Shown here piece after piece: positions 14,024 to 15,072 of a stretch of DNA of 15,072 bases. Origin of the DNA: Candidatus Peregrinibacteria bacterium (lineage in GTDB: Bacteria > Patescibacteriota > Gracilibacteria > UM-FILTER-43-11); contig DAOWGG010000102.1 in assembly GCA_030637565.1 (NCBI GenBank), positions 1 to 15,072 on the forward strand, given 5' to 3'. Within the stretch, counting starts at the first letter, position 1; each line of letters begins with the position of its first letter. Position numbers and translations under genes: made by a program. The notes below the pieces were generated by a model. That model was not told the origin of the DNA, made no database searches, and was given only the letters and a program-made list of their open reading frames with translations.

Positions 14024-14380
14024 ATGCAAGACCTAATTGTCACTATTGAAAAACTAGAACAGCCAGAAAATACTCACATTGCTTATTTTCAAGGCGCTTT
14101 TGACGGACATAACAAAGAGCCCTTAATTGAATTGGAAACCTTGGTGATGGAGGGGGGAAATGTAAAATTAATTTTTGATTTTGAGTCTTTGAGTTTTTTA
14201 AACAGCTATGCGATTGGACAACTGGTTGCTTGGCATAATCACCTTGAAGCTAATCAGGGAGAAATTATCATTGCTCACCCTGCTAAGAACGTGGAAGATA
14301 TTTTCAACACGGTTGGAATTTCGAGTATGTTTAAAATCTTCCCCGATGTACCGAGTGCTGTGGCCACTTTGACCGCTTAA
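14024..14380 (+). CDS. STAS-domain protein, anti-sigma factor antagonist-like
   Basis: 118 residues forming a single STAS domain, the fold of SpoIIAA/RsbV-type antagonists that bind and release partner-switching anti-sigma kinases. The key segment is LIFDFESLSFLNSYAIGQL. Ser61 (NSYA) lines up with the Ser that is phosphorylated in the DSSG motif of SpoIIAA, but the Asp before it is Asn and the following Ser-Gly is Tyr-Ala, so regulation by phosphorylation is plausible, not certain. The C-terminal half has the usual EIIIAHPAKNVEDIFNTVGI pattern ending near a FKIFPD loop. No anti-sigma kinase or phosphatase is nearby. It follows ribH by four bases. Its TAA overlaps the convergent neighbour's stop. 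It may act in signalling outside sigma control. Confidence 0.85.
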   Translation: MQDLIVTIEKLEQPENTHIAYFQGAFDGHNKEPLIELETLVMEGGNVKLIFDFESLSFLNSYAIGQLVAWHNHLEANQGEIIIAHPAKNVEDIFNTVGISSMFKIFPDVPSAVATLTA

Positions 14381-15054
14381 TGGCTTAGCTTTTTCTGACC
14401 CTCAAGAAGGCCTTCAAGTTTTTTAACCAACTCTACAAAAACTCCCTGCATAAAGTCTCGAAGCGTTTCAAATTCGAGATCTATTTGGTGTTGTGCGAGG
14501 TATTTTCTTAGAATGAATGTAGAAAGCTGAATGGGCATTGGTGAAAGCTGGCGCTGAGGAGTTGGAATGATTAGTGTTTCTAGAATTCGATGAGGTTTTT
14601 TTCCAGCTATTTTAGATAGATCAAGAATCCAATTATCGATCGCTTTTTTTTGCGCTGGTGGCAAAGTTTTAAAATCGTCTTTTTGATGAATGGCCAATGC
14701 CATTTCGTGGGAAGATTCTGAATCTTTTGAAGTCTCAAGCAATCCTTTCACCTCTTTATGGGCGTTCTTGTCGATAAGAGAGAGTATTGCAATAATGAGC
14801 TCCGATGGAATGTTCTGAGCCACCACTCGAGATATTAATAAAAAAAGATCAGTATTTGTTGGATCAGCTAAAAATTGAACAATAATGGCAGCCAAATTGC
14901 TATCGTGCCCTTTTGCCTGCCCTTCCTCTTTTTGAAGTTGCTTGATTGCTTTTTGTGTTTTCTTCATTTCCTCCTGAAATTTTTCATCACTTCCCTCTTT
15001 TTTCTCTGAGGGAGTAGGGCCGGAAAATAATTCAAAATCGCCTTGTTCGGACAT
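14377..15054 (-). CDS. Soluble helical protein of unknown function
   Basis: 225 residues, no family recognised. There is no signal peptide or membrane helix. The first 50 residues are highly charged, with a probable short coiled coil (about 22-46, KFQEEMKKTQKAIKQLQKEE). The rest looks all-helical, with amphipathic stretches such as LAAIIVQFLADP and LFLLISRVV, a proline-containing segment (LIIPTPQRQLSPMP) and a C-terminal helix (FVELVKKLEGLLEGQKK). It could be a scaffold or protein-interaction factor, but nothing in the sequence shows this. It converges on the STAS gene, sharing the TTAA bases that give both stop codons. The upstream 18 bases to the window edge are pure A/T and could include a promoter, which cannot be judged here. 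Confidence 0.7.
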   Translation of the reverse strand: MSEQGDFELFSGPTPSEKKEGSDEKFQEEMKKTQKAIKQLQKEEGQAKGHDSNLAAIIVQFLADPTNTDLFLLISRVVAQNIPSELIIAILSLIDKNAHKEVKGLLETSKDSESSHEMALAIHQKDDFKTLPPAQKKAIDNWILDLSKIAGKKPHRILETLIIPTPQRQLSPMPIQLSTFILRKYLAQHQIDLEFETLRDFMQGVFVELVKKLEGLLEGQKKLSH

Positions 15055-15072
15055 AATTATTTTTAATTTTTA

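Overview
The window looks like a chromosomal segment of an uncultured low-to-mid GC bacterium of the Patescibacteria (CPR) group, possibly Peregrinibacteria-like. The lineage call is an inference. It rests on the LepA switch region, which reads KLQPVRM where most bacteria have a KAQTVR-type sequence, on very tight gene packing, and on the near absence of Shine-Dalgarno sites. The code is standard: ribE ends on TGA inside an ATGA overlap, and no conserved gene needs TGA read as an amino acid.

Layout. Bases 1-740 hold the 3' part of tilS (+), followed by a secreted Cys-repeat/fibronectin-III protein (+, 780-1952). A four-helix membrane protein (-, 1949-2746) meets it tail to tail with shared stop-codon bases. 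A small single-span coiled-coil protein (+, 2869-3279) then converges on an ftsK-rsmE operon (-, 6174 to 3284). Bases 6234-6720 are the odd part of the window. A 124-residue lipoprotein gene (-) there is GC-rich, has the only strong Shine-Dalgarno site I see, and lies between short inverted repeats. Upstream of it are a near-consensus promoter with a dyad at its predicted start site and a stretch of structured non-coding DNA reaching to 7116. A second operon (-, 10989 to 7117) encodes a P2-type cation ATPase and an AI-2E-family permease. It shares a divergent promoter region with lepA (+, 11077-12891). After lepA come ribE, ribH and a STAS-domain gene (+, 12977-14380), tightly spaced. A soluble protein of unknown function (-, 15054 to 14377) shares its stop-codon bases with the STAS gene.

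Most genes are housekeeping: tRNA-Ile lysidine synthesis, 16S rRNA methylation, DNA translocation at division, elongation factor 4 and the last two riboflavin steps. I found no tRNA, rRNA, CRISPR array, transposase, integrase or recognisable defence system. The less ordinary observations are the lipoprotein island, a set of -10 boxes placed six or seven bases before start codons (suggesting leaderless mRNAs), a long two-part hairpin with T runs near 6939-7076, a tandem Cys-repeat domain in the secreted protein, and unusual ion-site residues in the ATPase.
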